Source of the DNA: Plantago ovata | Lineage: Eukaryota; Streptophyta; Magnoliopsida; Lamiales; Plantaginaceae | Length of the DNA stretch: 64,000 nt | Direction of reading: 5' to 3' | Assembly (NCBI GenBank): GCA_028274465.1 | Contig: CM051456.1 | Span: forward strand, 97,245,050-97,309,049 | Shown here: positions 1 through 10,369 of the stretch, in pieces | Layout of the letters: each line of letters opens with the position of its first letter | Numbering within the stretch: the stretch's first letter is position 1 | Notes under the pieces: generated by a model | The model's input: the letters and a program-made list of their open reading frames with translations, nothing else | Databases searched by the model: none | What the model was told of the DNA's origin: nothing | Translations under genes and position numbers: made by a program

Positions 1-590
1 GGTTGTCAATCTCCGGATGATTGCGATCCTACGTGCTCCAATCTGCTATGAAAAAGTATCCCCTAAGCTACGGAACTCCCAGGACAGGCCCCGGGAAGTT
101 CCTACCTAAAACTATAGAGAGAGGTGAGAAAGTAGGCTTGGAAAGATATGAATTTCGGAGAGAAAACTCGCAACTATATATAGGCCCGAAAATACTCTGG
201 GGCGGTTCGCCCGAGCCATGGGGTGGTTCGCCCCCCAGTTTTTCGCGGAATTTCCGCGTTTTTCGACGCGGATTTGGATTTCTTCACCTTTTTGGACTCG
301 GTTTCAGACTTCTAATGGCCGTCTAACCTCCAGATTCGACCCCTAGACTCCAATTCCGATTCGGAAACCTTCAGATACTCCAAATAGGCTTCTGGAACAC
401 CAATTCCTTGTAGACTTTAATATAATTGCCCGTAAATCTCCGAATTTCAACCAAAACCTGTAAAATAAAATCTAAAGGGAAACGTGACACTATTCTAATA
501 AAATGTACTAAAATATAGCTAAATTAACATAGAGGATAGCTAAATTAGGTGAAAAAGACTCGAATGAAAGTGTAAAATACACATTCATCA
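1..590 (-). repeat. 3' LTR of element D (partial)
   Basis: This segment matches 6890-7479 almost base for base and ends in the same ACATTCATCA terminus. It contains the U3 TATA box (CTATATATAG, 174-183, minus-strand promoter) and two GC-rich hairpins (198-237). Scattered substitutions relative to the 5' LTR show that the insertion is not recent. Confidence 0.93.
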
Positions 591-607
591 AACTCCCCAA
601 ACCGAAC
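591..607 (-). other. Polypurine tract of element D
   Basis: On the minus strand the 17 bases directly before the 3' LTR read GTTCGGTTTGGGGAGTT. The same purine-rich segment abuts the 3' LTR of elements C and B. This is the expected primer site for plus-strand DNA synthesis. Confidence 0.75.
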
Positions 608-2104
608 CTTTGCTTGTCCTCAAGCAACTAAGCTAGACTCTAATACAAAAAACATGCAAGACACAAAAATGGAGTTTCATGCCAAATAAAATGAACTAAA
701 TTACTGAATCTACCAAATAACATATGAACAAAAACCATATAAATCAAAGCATGAAAATAGGTTGAAGAATACCTCGATTGACTTATACACATCCACATAA
801 GCACTTATGTCAAGACAAGATAGTCTCTTGTAACATTCTCTACCTGGACCTAGTCAGTGACAACGTAATGATGCATGCTAAGATACGAATGGTTGCCTCG
901 TGCCTGTGAAACTGAGGAGTTACTGCTGTTCCACCATGTTAAGACTTTCCCTCAAAAGAGGTCGAACCAGTACTGGCTCTCATCAAACGAAGGAGGGTTC
1001 CCTATAAAAGATAACACTCCCCTATTCTACCCATATCTCAAGTGAAGTCTTAAGCTATTCACCACTTCTTGAATGGCAGGATGAGGGTGGTCTAGAACAG
1101 ATGACACTTAAGACAAAAAAGATAAAAAATAGAAAAACACAATTACGAACAATACGAAAAATGGAAAAGACTCAAACTTTGCTAAACTGCTATTTGGTTT
1201 TATTTTTTGGACCCTTCTTTGCTTTTTTGGGGTCTTCTCTTTCCTTTTCTTTTTTTCTTTCCAGATTCTTTTTTTCTTTTTCTCTTTTTTTTTCTTCTGG
1301 AATTTTTCTTTCTTTTTTTTTCGATTTTTTTTTCTAGCCAGCAGTAGCATAACAAAAAGAGAAACAAAAAGACTCACACGACTTCCCCAAACCTATTTGA
1401 AAGAATAGGTTGGAGTACAAAATTACGGAAAAGGAAAAATAAACTCGCGATACGAAAAATGAAAAACAGAAACAAGTCTAATGATGTTGTAACCCCCTCC
1501 CCAAAGCTATTCGGAAGAATAGGTTATAAACAAAGGATCACACATCCTCACACTACCTCCTTCCTAGGCATTTAGCAATCTCAAAGCATGGTGAAGACTT
1601 GTTGCCTCTTAGGTACATAATTACTCGGGAAAACAACCATAAGACCCTAACATGCATCATCCTATTATAAAGGCCTTCGTGAACCGCAGTAGAGAAAACA
1701 CCACTAAGTGATGTCGAGACTACCTAGCTCAACTAAGTGCAATATATAAATGTGACAAGCCAAGCGAGAAAAACCTCAAACAAATTCATAGAGATGAAGC
1801 ATACGATTAATGGCATAGCTAGTTGATCTACCCAATAAAAAGGTTCAAAAAATTCGGCAATAAACTCCATATAAAACATGCAAAACTATCCTAGGATGAA
1901 TGTAGTGAAATGCAACCTAAAAAATCTAAGAAAACAGTAAACGTGCAAATGCAGATGTAGACGGATAAAGCATGCGAGTTACTATACTCAGCATACCAAA
2001 GTCAAGCTCCAAACTAATAATACTAGATCACTTAAATCCAATCCCCCCTCATGACATTAACGCTAGTCCCTAGCAGTAAGAAAATGAGGAAATAAGATGT
2101 GATA
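608..2104 (-). other. Element D 3' noncoding region with paired hairpins and polypyrimidine block
   Basis: No ORF here is conserved. The region is shared with C (14788-16254) and B (18693-20228). It holds a long T/C-rich block (about 1196-1336; A/G-rich in element sense) and two hairpins, 1390-1411 and 1504-1525, of the form AACCTATTC-4 nt-GAATAGGTT. Both strands of the T/C block give low-complexity open frames, which are not genes. Confidence 0.7.
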
Positions 2105-2925
2105 CTAGATGTTACCCCATGGTTTGGCCTCGGTCGGCTGAGTATGCTGCTCTTGAGTTATTGGGCCTCTTTTGGGAGCTTCATATGTGATCATCGGGAC
2201 TTGTCGTAGTGGCAGTGGTTCCATTGAAAGATTGGACAGGACCGACTCAACCATCTGTATCATCATCGTCCCTCTTGTCTTCATTGTCACTACTTTCATG
2301 CACATCGTCTCTAGTAGAGTTGTAGTGGCAGGTTGAATTCTCCAGATTAACCGCCGCTGTTATGGAATTTTCCATCCTGTAGTCCTCCAATAGGATGTGA
2401 ACTGTTGAAGGGGAAAGGGCAGCGGTATCAGGACCTCCCCCTCCAATGGTTCACTCCACGAGAAGTTTTCAGTTAGTTGTTCGGATACTCAGAAGTCTTC
2501 TACCTTTTTCTCCAATTTTGTCCACATTCTCTACAGTTGATGCTCCCAATATCAATGTTATGCTCATTTTATAGGCAGGCAAGGGGCACCCCAACAAGGT
2601 GCTGGGTACCCATGTCATTACGTTTTGGAACCAAGCTAGCGCTTCGGAACCTTCTAGCAACTGCGAACTCAAGATCAAATTCGTCGCTGCTAGAATGTCC
2701 CGGTGCCTCCCTGTTCACTCGAACTCTGCAGTCCTCGTGATGGAGTGCTGACATAATAGTTGTTTCTGACCCTTCGGTGGTGCATGAATAGGCATAGGAG
2801 TCCTTACTCCATGTGTACTCTAGCTCCTCCTCTCGGATAATCCACGACGTTGTTGCCAAACTCATTGGCTCGAACGCACATCTAGCGAGATCACCTTCCT
2901 TGACATGGTTCTTCACAGCAATCAT
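2105..2925 (-). pseudogene. Element D second ORF, decayed (putative plant transposon protein-like)
   Basis: Broken minus-strand frames here align weakly with the second ORF of element B. The clearest anchors are LVPKRND (B has LIPTKND) followed by HNIDIGSI (B has HRIDIGHI), and the downstream tail QPTEAKPWG, which matches the equivalent position in C. Several stops and frame changes intervene and the N-terminal part is not recognisable. It sits in the same place as ORF2 of B and C, between the protease and the 3' noncoding region. It is certainly non-functional. Homology rests on short matches plus position, so the fine boundaries are uncertain. Confidence 0.55.
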
Positions 2926-4031
2926 ACGGGAATACTCCCTACCCTTAGTATGGTACCTACAAACAGCGATTAGTACCTCGTACGACTCAAAACAAACTCA
3001 AATATATGCTAGTGTAAAAGCGAGACACACAAGTGATAAATTCATCAATCGAACTCCCAAAACGCAATGTCTAGCCTAGCTACTTCATCATGCAACATAT
3101 CAATGTAACTACTACATGCAATACATCACATCATGCTCTTACTAGACAACCAATAACCTTGATAACAAGGTTTCAATTCATACCATAGCAGCGCAAAAAA
3201 CTCAACAACATAAATCCTCATTCTTAACTAATAAGCATTCTATCGTCAAATCCACCAACATTACACCAATAAACATGTCCATATGCTATAAATCAAAGAT
3301 AAAGACATAATGCATAGCAAGATATATCATCTAATAGCAAAATACCCAAATCAACAATTCAAGCAAAATTGAGCATGCAATTGATAGCAAATAACATGTC
3401 TAATCACATAACAACATACCCATGCATTAAACAAGCATAATTGAAGCTCAAATTAGAAAATCCCCAAATTCGAAAATTAGGGTTCTTAAAGATGATACCT
3501 CAGATCTGCAAATCTAACGAATTAGGATGAAATATGATGGGTTAGGGTGATAGATCATGTAATAGGCTTCGAAATAAGCTAAAGAACACTCAATTTGGTC
3601 AAGAAACGAAGAAGTTATGAAGATTTAGAAGCAAAATCGCACTTTTCGGGTTTTTTGGGAGTATGGATGAAGAAGAATGAAGAAAATAATGATTTGGGAT
3701 TGAAATCCGCGTTTTTTAAGATCTGGGACTGTGGGGCGGTTCGCCCCACCACGGGGCGGTTCGCCCCGTGCTCCCTAATGCGGGGAGACGGGTCCCGATG
3801 TCAGAAGATGCGGTTTTAATCCCGAAACTAATTTTTTCAAAAAACCACTCGAAAAATCTCACTCGAACAAAAGTATAAACGACACACATAAGAACAAATT
3901 CGCATATGAGAAGCAAATAGTTCAAGAATGAAATGCATGCAGAAAAGCAGTAAAGAAAGCGATAAAAAATTCCGGGTTGCCTCCGGGATAGCGTCATTGT
4001 TTTAAGTCTTTGAATCGACTCCTGTCTGCGC
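2926..4031 (-). other. Element D spacer between second ORF and gag-protease
   Basis: This is AT-rich noncoding DNA with no convincing ORF. At 3731-3770 are two consecutive GC-rich hairpins, both GGGGCGGTTCGCCCC, the same motif as in the LTR upstream of the TATA box. The sequence around 3600-3635 is the uninterrupted version of the site where the MITE inserted in element B. Confidence 0.6.
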
Positions 4032-6059
4032 CTATCTCTTCTTTTTGCGGGTACTAGGCTTCCCCTTCATTGATCTCCTTTCCATGCCACGAACCTGTGA
4101 ATAAGAAAGAATATAGGCTGCAAGACCACAATAGTGAGTAGTAATATCTGGCGGTTCTGGTGGATCAGGTATGGCTTGTAATACGTGTTGCTTGCCATTT
4201 ACTTCGATGGTGCAAGTTCTTTGGTAGATATCCATCACCGAGCGTAGCTTGGTCAAGAATGTTTGCCCTAAGAGTATGACATCCCCCGTTTCAGGTGCAG
4301 ACGCCGGCATAACTACGAAATTGGTGTATATAGATGCTTCACCAATCTTGACCAACACATTTTTCACAACTCCTTCGGGTCTCATAAATGATCCATCCGC
4401 TAGTCGCACAATAGCCCTTTCCTCAGATAGTTTTCCAAGGTTACTCTTCTCAAACACAATCAAAGGAATTATGTTTGAGTAGGATCCCGTGTCTAGTGTG
4501 GCACGGACATCTTCAAGCTCACCAATCCCTACCTTAACATCGAAACTTTTAGGGAGTGGTTCGGGATCCTCTTGCTCCTCATCACTTGCGTCAGAACCAA
4601 GGTTCTCCTCTTCTTCCTCAGCCTGTAGAAGTTCTTCCTTCATGCAACACTCGCACCTAGCGACCTTCTCAGTGTTGCCTTGTTCCCTACTTGCTCTTCG
4701 GTCGATCAACTCTTGCATCTTTTGATGGGCAAGCCTAGTGCTCTCTTCCAACTTATCAAGCCTTGCCCTAGTCTTCTCAGAATCTTCCTCATACCGTTTG
4801 AGAAAACTTTGTGTGTGATCAACCATCTTCTGCAAGTTCTCCATCAGTAGAGCCGTCTTCGACTTCGGTGGCTCTTTTGGAGCGGAGTTTTCGCAGTGAT
4901 CATTACCATAGTTCAGCCTACTACGGTCTTGGTTAGGTCCATAAGTCTGGTTAGCCGGTGCATATCCTTGATTGTTACGGTATCCTCTTCTCCAAAATCC
5001 GCGTCGAGGATTCCTACCGTCTTGTCCGTAGCTAACTTCTTGAGTACCAAACTCCGTAGCGAAGGCTTCTTCTTCGCCTCCTCGAGCCCAGTTGCCATCT
5101 TCGTATGCCAGCTCCGATCTACACATATGAGCTCCATGCCCATAGTTCTTGCATATTCGGCATACTTCGTTCGAAACAGTTGTTCCGGTGGCGCTCTTGA
5201 GGACTTGCTTCAATTCGTTGGTAAAGCACTCGAATTGATCCCCATTCCCCCTGTACATAGGGGCTTCTTGAGTCGGTGGAGCTTCGGGTCCACATCTCCT
5301 AACCATTGCTCTTGGGTCCTTGAACTGCGAACCCTTAGCAAGCCTTTCGAAAACTGCCCATACGGCTTCCGCGGTTTCCTCCCAAATATTGCCTCGGCAT
5401 TGGAAATCCACCACTTGTTGGTTCTCGAAGGTTAGTCCATTGTAGAAGTGTTGGACTAGGTCGGAGAGTTCAAAACCATGGTGAGGGCACTTGTTCGTGA
5501 GATCTTGGAACCTCTCGAACGCGGTGTAGATGGTCTCATCATAGTCCTGCTTGAATCCAGTGATTTGCGCCTTGAGCGCAGTAGTCAGAGTGTGTGGGAA
5601 GTATTTCTCCATGAAAGCTGAAAAAACCTTTTCCCAAGTGTCCAACGAGCCGGCTGGTAGAGAACTCAGCCATGACTTGGCTCTGTCGCCAAGTCCTATT
5701 GCAAAAACCTTCATCCTCAACTCATCCGTTGTTATGTCAGCTCCGGGTCGTGGGACTTGATTGACGAAATCATCGATATCGTTCAAGTACCCCATCACAT
5801 CTTCCCTTGATAAGCCATAGAACCTCGGAAGTTGTTGGAATGTGTGGTTCTTGATTTCCAGATCTCGGGTTGCAGGCGAAAGAACAATCGCCGATCCCCT
5901 CATACGATCCTTGGTGGGTTGTACCCATGCCTTCAGTGGTCTAGCTTCTGCCATTCCGTCGATTTCCTTGAAAAGGAGTCGCCTTCTTTGGTGGTAGACT
6001 CTATCGATCTCAGCAATTGAATCAGCAAGCGGTATTCCTGCAGAACGTGTATGCGGCAT
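4032..6059 (-). CDS. Element D gag-protease polyprotein (intact frame)
   Basis: This is a 675-codon open frame. ATG at 6059 (MPHTRS) is chosen because B starts at the same place; an upstream TTG adds two codons but is not conserved. The Retrotrans_gag-like core spans residues about 65-250. A CCHC zinc knuckle, CRICKNYGHGAHMC, lies near residue 300, followed by a charged coiled-coil stretch near 420-465. An aspartic protease with active-site motif ATLDTGS has its catalytic Asp near residue 523. Gag forms the particle; the protease processes it. No RT or integrase follows: the frame ends with a basic tail at 4032. Compared with B, D lacks about 19 in-frame residues between RRRLL and FKEID, and a second segment just after the REQG motif. 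It is the only undamaged gag-PR frame in the window. Confidence 0.9.
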   Translation of the reverse strand: MPHTRSAGIPLADSIAEIDRVYHQRRRLLFKEIDGMAEARPLKAWVQPTKDRMRGSAIVLSPATRDLEIKNHTFQQLPRFYGLSREDVMGYLNDIDDFVNQVPRPGADITTDELRMKVFAIGLGDRAKSWLSSLPAGSLDTWEKVFSAFMEKYFPHTLTTALKAQITGFKQDYDETIYTAFERFQDLTNKCPHHGFELSDLVQHFYNGLTFENQQVVDFQCRGNIWEETAEAVWAVFERLAKGSQFKDPRAMVRRCGPEAPPTQEAPMYRGNGDQFECFTNELKQVLKSATGTTVSNEVCRICKNYGHGAHMCRSELAYEDGNWARGGEEEAFATEFGTQEVSYGQDGRNPRRGFWRRGYRNNQGYAPANQTYGPNQDRSRLNYGNDHCENSAPKEPPKSKTALLMENLQKMVDHTQSFLKRYEEDSEKTRARLDKLEESTRLAHQKMQELIDRRASREQGNTEKVARCECCMKEELLQAEEEEENLGSDASDEEQEDPEPLPKSFDVKVGIGELEDVRATLDTGSYSNIIPLIVFEKSNLGKLSEERAIVRLADGSFMRPEGVVKNVLVKIGEASIYTNFVVMPASAPETGDVILLGQTFLTKLRSVMDIYQRTCTIEVNGKQHVLQAIPDPPEPPDITTHYCGLAAYILSYSQVRGMERRSMKGKPSTRKKKR

Positions 6060-6200
6060 ACACAATCTGTGACAGACTAGGAAAAGTGATTAGAAACAAA
6101 TAGGAAAACAGAGAGAGATTAAAAAGGAAAACTAAAACTAAAAGAATTAGGAATCTAAAGCTGTAAATAAAAACAAATTAAATAGAAAAAAGGAGTACAG

Positions 6201-6218
6201 TCCCCGTCAGCGGCGCCA
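6201..6218 (-). other. Primer binding site of element D (tRNA-Asp-like)
   Basis: The minus strand reads TGGCGCCGCTGACGGGGA, three bases inside the 5' LTR. It differs at two positions from TGGCGCCGTTGCCGGGGA, the complement of the 3' end of plant tRNA-Asp as I remember it. It fixes the element's orientation. Confidence 0.85.
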
Positions 6219-6221
6219 ATT

Positions 6222-7479
6222 TGATGAACGTGTCAGATTCAGTCAAATAAATTTGTAATAAGCCAAAGGCAATCCACAACTACAACGAAAACCGTAGTGT
6301 AGCAGTAGAATGACTCGAGTGTCGTTCTCTCAGGACTATAACTAGCTTTATCTATTTAATCAGGAGAATATAAAACAGCAGATAGAAAGCAATAGGGGGT
6401 TTTCAAGCAGATAATGGAGGTTGATGATAGTATGGTCCTTCTTAACATAATGGGTCGATAATCATGCATAAATTCCTCGGTCTTGTTTTGAATGAATCTT
6501 GGGTCCTGTTGTAAGTATTGTGCACTACGAAGATAATATGGGTCTGACCTGTCAACAACTAACGTCCTATTGTGTTCCGTAATCATTCAACACGACGAAG
6601 ATAATTTGGTCTGATTGGCCGACAAGTGTCCTAGTGTGCATAATGATCAATACAACATACGAGAATTTCGGTGTTCAACTCATCAACGAAATAAAGCAAT
6701 GACACGGAGTATAATGCGCGATATAGCCATTAGCATGATTATCTTCCCTCGCTAAGAATTCACATACTACCACCAACGATAAATTTAGCTACTCATAATG
6801 TGCATGCAATCAATAGCAATCATAGAAGAAAACATATTGAAAGAATATAAAATAAGTAGATAAAAGTTATAAGATACAAAGTTACCGAAGGTTGTCAATC
6901 TCCGGATGATTGCGATCCTACGCGCTACAATCTGCTATAAAAAAGTATCCCCTAAGCTATGGAACTCCCAGGACAGGCCCCGGGAAGTTCCTCCCTAAAA
7001 CTATAGAGAGAGGTGAGAAAGTAGGCTTGGAAAGATATGATTTTCGGAGAGAAAACTCGCAACTTATATAGGCCCGAAATTCCTCTGGGGCGGTTCGCCC
7101 GAGGCACGGGGCGGTTCGCCCCACAGTGTAAACGCGGAATTTTCGCGTTTTCGACGCGGTTTTGGATTTCTTCACCTTTTCAGACTCGGTTTATGACTTC
7201 TAGTAGCCTTCTAACCTCCAGATTCGGCCCTTAGACTCCAAATCCTATCCGGAAACCGTCAGATACTCCAAATATGCTTCTGGAACACCAATTCCTTGTA
7301 GACTTCAATATAAATGCCCGTAAATCTCCGAATTTCAACCAAAACCTGTAAAATAAAATCTAAAGGGAAACGTGACACTATTCTAATAAAATGTACTAAA
7401 ATATAGCTAAATTAACATAGAGGATAGCTAAATTAGGTGAAAAAGACTCGTATGAAAGTGTAAAATACACATTCATCAC
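6222..7479 (-). repeat. 5' LTR of element D
   Basis: This 1258-bp LTR reads TGATGAACG...ATTCATCA on the plus strand. Read in element sense, two hairpins (7086-7124) lie just upstream of a TATA-like box (TATATAA, 7064-7070). It is collinear with the LTRs of B and C. The bases directly outside (from 7480) belong to element F. Confidence 0.92.
7064..7070 (-). promoter_or_regulatory. TATA box in D 5' LTR with adjacent GC hairpins
   Basis: The minus-strand TATATAA lies about 15 bp downstream of a pair of GC-rich inverted repeats (7086-7124). Equivalent boxes are at 174-183 (D 3' LTR), about 14388-14397 and 52074-52083 (C), and about 18273-18282 and 26543-26552 (B). Confidence 0.6.
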
Positions 7480-9386
7480 TCACCTCCCCCAAGTCATGAC
7501 AAGATAAATATAGTTCATGATAAAGAATTTCCGACAAAAGACGCGGTTGCTCCAGATGTTGCTGAAACTATGCAACTTCCTGTGTCTGCTGATGAGTTAC
7601 CTCAAACCAGCAATGCTGAACAAGCAGTTGCTGATGAACCAATTTCAGCAGAGACACAACAAGATACCACTAGTACTGAACAAGTACATGCTGAAGAGTC
7701 ACATATTGAAACGCAAACTTATCCAGATCCAAAGAGCAAGAAGCCTGTTAATAAGTGGATTAGAGATCATCCCTCTACGGATATGAGTGATATTGACAAA
7801 CGCCAAGTGACTAGATCCAAAGTATCTACTAATCAAGAACTTGTTGAAGAAGCAAACGTCATTGAAGTAGAAGTTTTGTTCTCTTGCTTTGTTTCAAAAA
7901 TTGAACCCAAGACCATAGAAGAAGCTTTAAAGCATTCTCAATGGATCAAGGCAATGCAAGAAGAACTGGATCAATTTGAAAGGAACAAAGTCTGGAAACT
8001 TGTACCCCTTGCTGAAGGAAAGAAAGCAATTGGTACAAAGTGGGTGTTCAGAAACAAGCTGAGTGAGTCTGGAGAAGTAACAAGGAAAAAAACACATTTA
8101 GTTGCTCAAGGTTACTGCCAGATTGAAGGATTGGACTATGATGAGTCTTATGAACCAGATGCAAGATTGGATGCAATTAGACTTTTCTTAGCCTTTGCTG
8201 CTCACAATGACTTCATTCTTTATCAAATGGATGTTAAAAGTGCATTCCTAAATGGTGAACTTGATGAAGAAGTCTACTTAGAACAACCCCCTGGCTTTGA
8301 ACTTCCCTCAGAAACCAAGATGGTATACAAGCTTCAGAAAGCTGTATATGGTCTAAAGCAAGAACCAAGAGCTTGGTATGATACCTTAGCTAAGTTCTTG
8401 CTGGATAATGGTTGGAAGAAAGGTGAAGTTGACAAAACCTTATTTACCATGAACCATGATGGTAAAATACTCTTAGTTCAGATTTATGTGGATGACATAA
8501 TATTTGGATCTAAGGACAAGCAACTTTGTGATGATTTTTCCAAACTCATGACAAATAAGTTTGAAATGAGTATGATGGGTAAATTGAATTATTTCCTAGG
8601 ATTGCAAGTCAAGCAACTCAAAGATGGAATATTCATAAATCAAGCAAAGTATGCAAATGAAATGCTCATAAAGTTTAGGATCAAAGAGGAAGAAAAACCT
8701 GAAAAGATCCCCATGAGCGTTAGTACCAAATTGGGCTATACTAAACAAGATAAATGTGTTGATGAACACAAGTATAGGAAGCTCATTGGTGTTTGTGTGT
8801 GTAAGATTTCAATCTGATCCAAGAGAATCACACTACAAAAAGGCACTTAAGATACTGAAATATGTCAAAGGTACAGTCAATGTTGGATTATGGTATTCAA
8901 AACATTCTGGATTGGAATTGGTTGGTTATTCTGATGCTGATCATGGAGGATCAACTCTTGATAGAAAAAGTACTTTTGGAACTTATCAGTTTCTAGGTAC
9001 AAGATTAATATCATGGTTCATCAAGAAGCAAACCTGTGTTGTCAATTCATCCACTGAATCTGAGTACATTGCGGCTGGTTGTTGCACAACTCAAATCCTA
9101 TGGATTCAGCAACAATTAAGAGATTATGGTATTTCTGCAAAGAAAACACCAATCTTTTGTGATAATAAAATGCTATTGCTATCACGCAAAATCCTAAGTT
9201 CCACTCAAGGACAAAGCACATTGATATTAGACATCATTTCATTAGAGATCATGTAGAAAAAGGAGACATTGAGGTTGTAAAAGTAGGTACTGATGATCAA
9301 CTTGCTGACATCTTTCCCAAGCCCCTACCAGATAATAGGTTCGCAATGCTAAGGTATACCTTGGGTTGATTGAACTACCTCAATAA
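7480..9386 (+). pseudogene. Element F pol: linker, reverse transcriptase and RNase H (broken)
   Basis: The segment starts in the low-complexity integrase-RT linker. RT covers about 7900-8790, with [14 protein letters not shown] at its start, the fingers segment VAQGYC, and the catalytic motif YVDDII near 8490. RNase H follows from about 8850, with SDADHGG, SSTESEY and ADIF motifs. The stop TAA is at 9384-9386. A deletion of several tens of bases near 8790 removes the conserved segment after YRKLIG and shifts the frame. A second shift follows CDN near 9170. Substitutions also hit conserved positions (YEPDARLD where A has YAPVARLD). It would copy RNA into DNA in an intact element; here it cannot be translated through. 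Confidence 0.92.
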
Positions 9387-10369
9387 AAAGGAATACATTT
9401 GGTGGATTGTTGAAACAGGCATTCAGCAAGCCAATGATTGCTTAAAAGTATCCCTTGAAAAGTCCTTTTCCATTGACTTCTCTAAAAAGAGATGACCGTA
9501 CACTATATGTTTGCTGAAACAGGCATTCAACAAGTAATTCCTTCAAATTGGGTATTTGTTAGGAAACTTGATCACCTGCTGAGACGGGTGCTCAGTAAAG
9601 AAAAACTTCAAAAATTGCTGAAACTGGCATTCAGACAATCAAGGATACTGAAACAGGTATTCAAGTATCAAAAGAAAGATCTGAGACGGGAACTCAGCAA
9701 AGAGCAAAAATACTTCTCAGATTTTACCTAACGATATCTCTATATAAAAGAATTTTCTGAGACGGGAACTCAAAAATATCTTTTACCTTAAAGAAATATG
9801 AGATATTTGATTAAGGGGAAATTTTCAGCAAATACAAGGCTTGTTACTTGAAATGTAAGTGCTAAAGTCAGATTGAATAAAATCGCTGAAAAGATTCTTA
9901 TTTACTTCAGCAAGCAATTAGCGTTGGAGTAAAAGAGATCAAATCCCGTGAATCAAGGTAAAATCAATTTGTGACGTTAATCATGGCACAGATAAACTCG
10001 CTGTAAATCATGACATGAAATACAATCGTGGCCATTGATTTTAAAGCAGTTGATGATCCAACGGTTGATATTACAAATAGAAAGTATGCTCTGATGGTTT
10101 TATGTTAGTGGTCCACTACGCATTTAATGCAAAGGCTCCACTAACACAAGGAACCTCTATTTTACCCTTGTTGAAAACTCAAAACCATTGAGCTTCTCAC
10201 ATAACAGAGATACTATATAAATGCAGAGTTAGAGAAAGACAAAATTCTTTAACTCAAATTTCCTTTCTCTGCAAATTTTTCTAGCCTGTGCTCTGAATTA
10301 CTGTACTTCCGGTCAAAAAGAAAAATCTCTTTCGTACATCTCTAAAACCCTCAGACTACTATATAAGAG
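9387..10369 (+). other. Element F spacer between pol and env-like region
   Basis: No gene is seen. At 9407-9772 are about seven degenerate copies of an imperfect palindrome built on TGCTGAAACAGGCATTCAGCA-type sequence (starts near 9407, 9511, 9577, 9614, 9645, 9680 and 9755). Positions 9555-9570 read TTTGTTAGGAAACTTG, identical to the PPT-proximal LTR start of the same element at 54835-54850. The last 160 bp hold a TATA-like box and a conserved leader. Confidence 0.65.
10213..10221 (+). promoter_or_regulatory. Internal TATA-like box before env-like ORF of element F
   Basis: CTATATAAA lies 149 bp before the ATG at 10370. Element A has the same box at 37687-37695, 136 bp before its ATG, and the leader between box and ATG is strikingly similar in the two copies. 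This suggests separate transcription of the env-like region; an intron-derived or chance origin is not excluded. Confidence 0.5.

Larger units (their letters stand above)
1..7479 (-). mobile_element. Element D: non-autonomous Ty3/gypsy (TR-GAG-type) LTR retrotransposon, cut by left window edge
   Basis: Read on the minus strand the order is 5' LTR (6222-7479), tRNA-Asp-like PBS (6201-6218), gag-protease ORF (4032-6059), hairpin-bearing spacer, decayed second ORF (about 2105-2925), 3' noncoding region, PPT and a partial 3' LTR (1-590). No reverse transcriptase, RNase H or integrase is visible in either strand, so mobility would need enzymes in trans. Position 1 of the window corresponds to position 6890 in the 5' LTR. 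The right flank, from 7480, is the pol region of copia element F, so D inserted into F; the matching left flank and TSD lie outside the window. Classification as an Athila-like derivative is inferred from the PBS and gag-PR architecture. Confidence 0.88.

Noticed and set aside
1101-1377. Lys-rich or Phe/Ser-rich small proteins over the T/C-rich block (also 19139-19664, 15207-15473)
   Set aside because: Low-complexity translations of a polypyrimidine tract shared by D, C and B; not conserved as protein.
4896-5435. Plus-strand frame of 179 codons, and similar ones at 24437-24850 and 29625-30110
   Set aside because: They lie antisense to gag with no family match; they mirror the codon pattern of the real minus-strand frame.
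9407-9772. CRISPR-like array
   Set aside because: Repeats are degenerate palindromes with irregular spacing in a eukaryotic retrotransposon; no cas genes.
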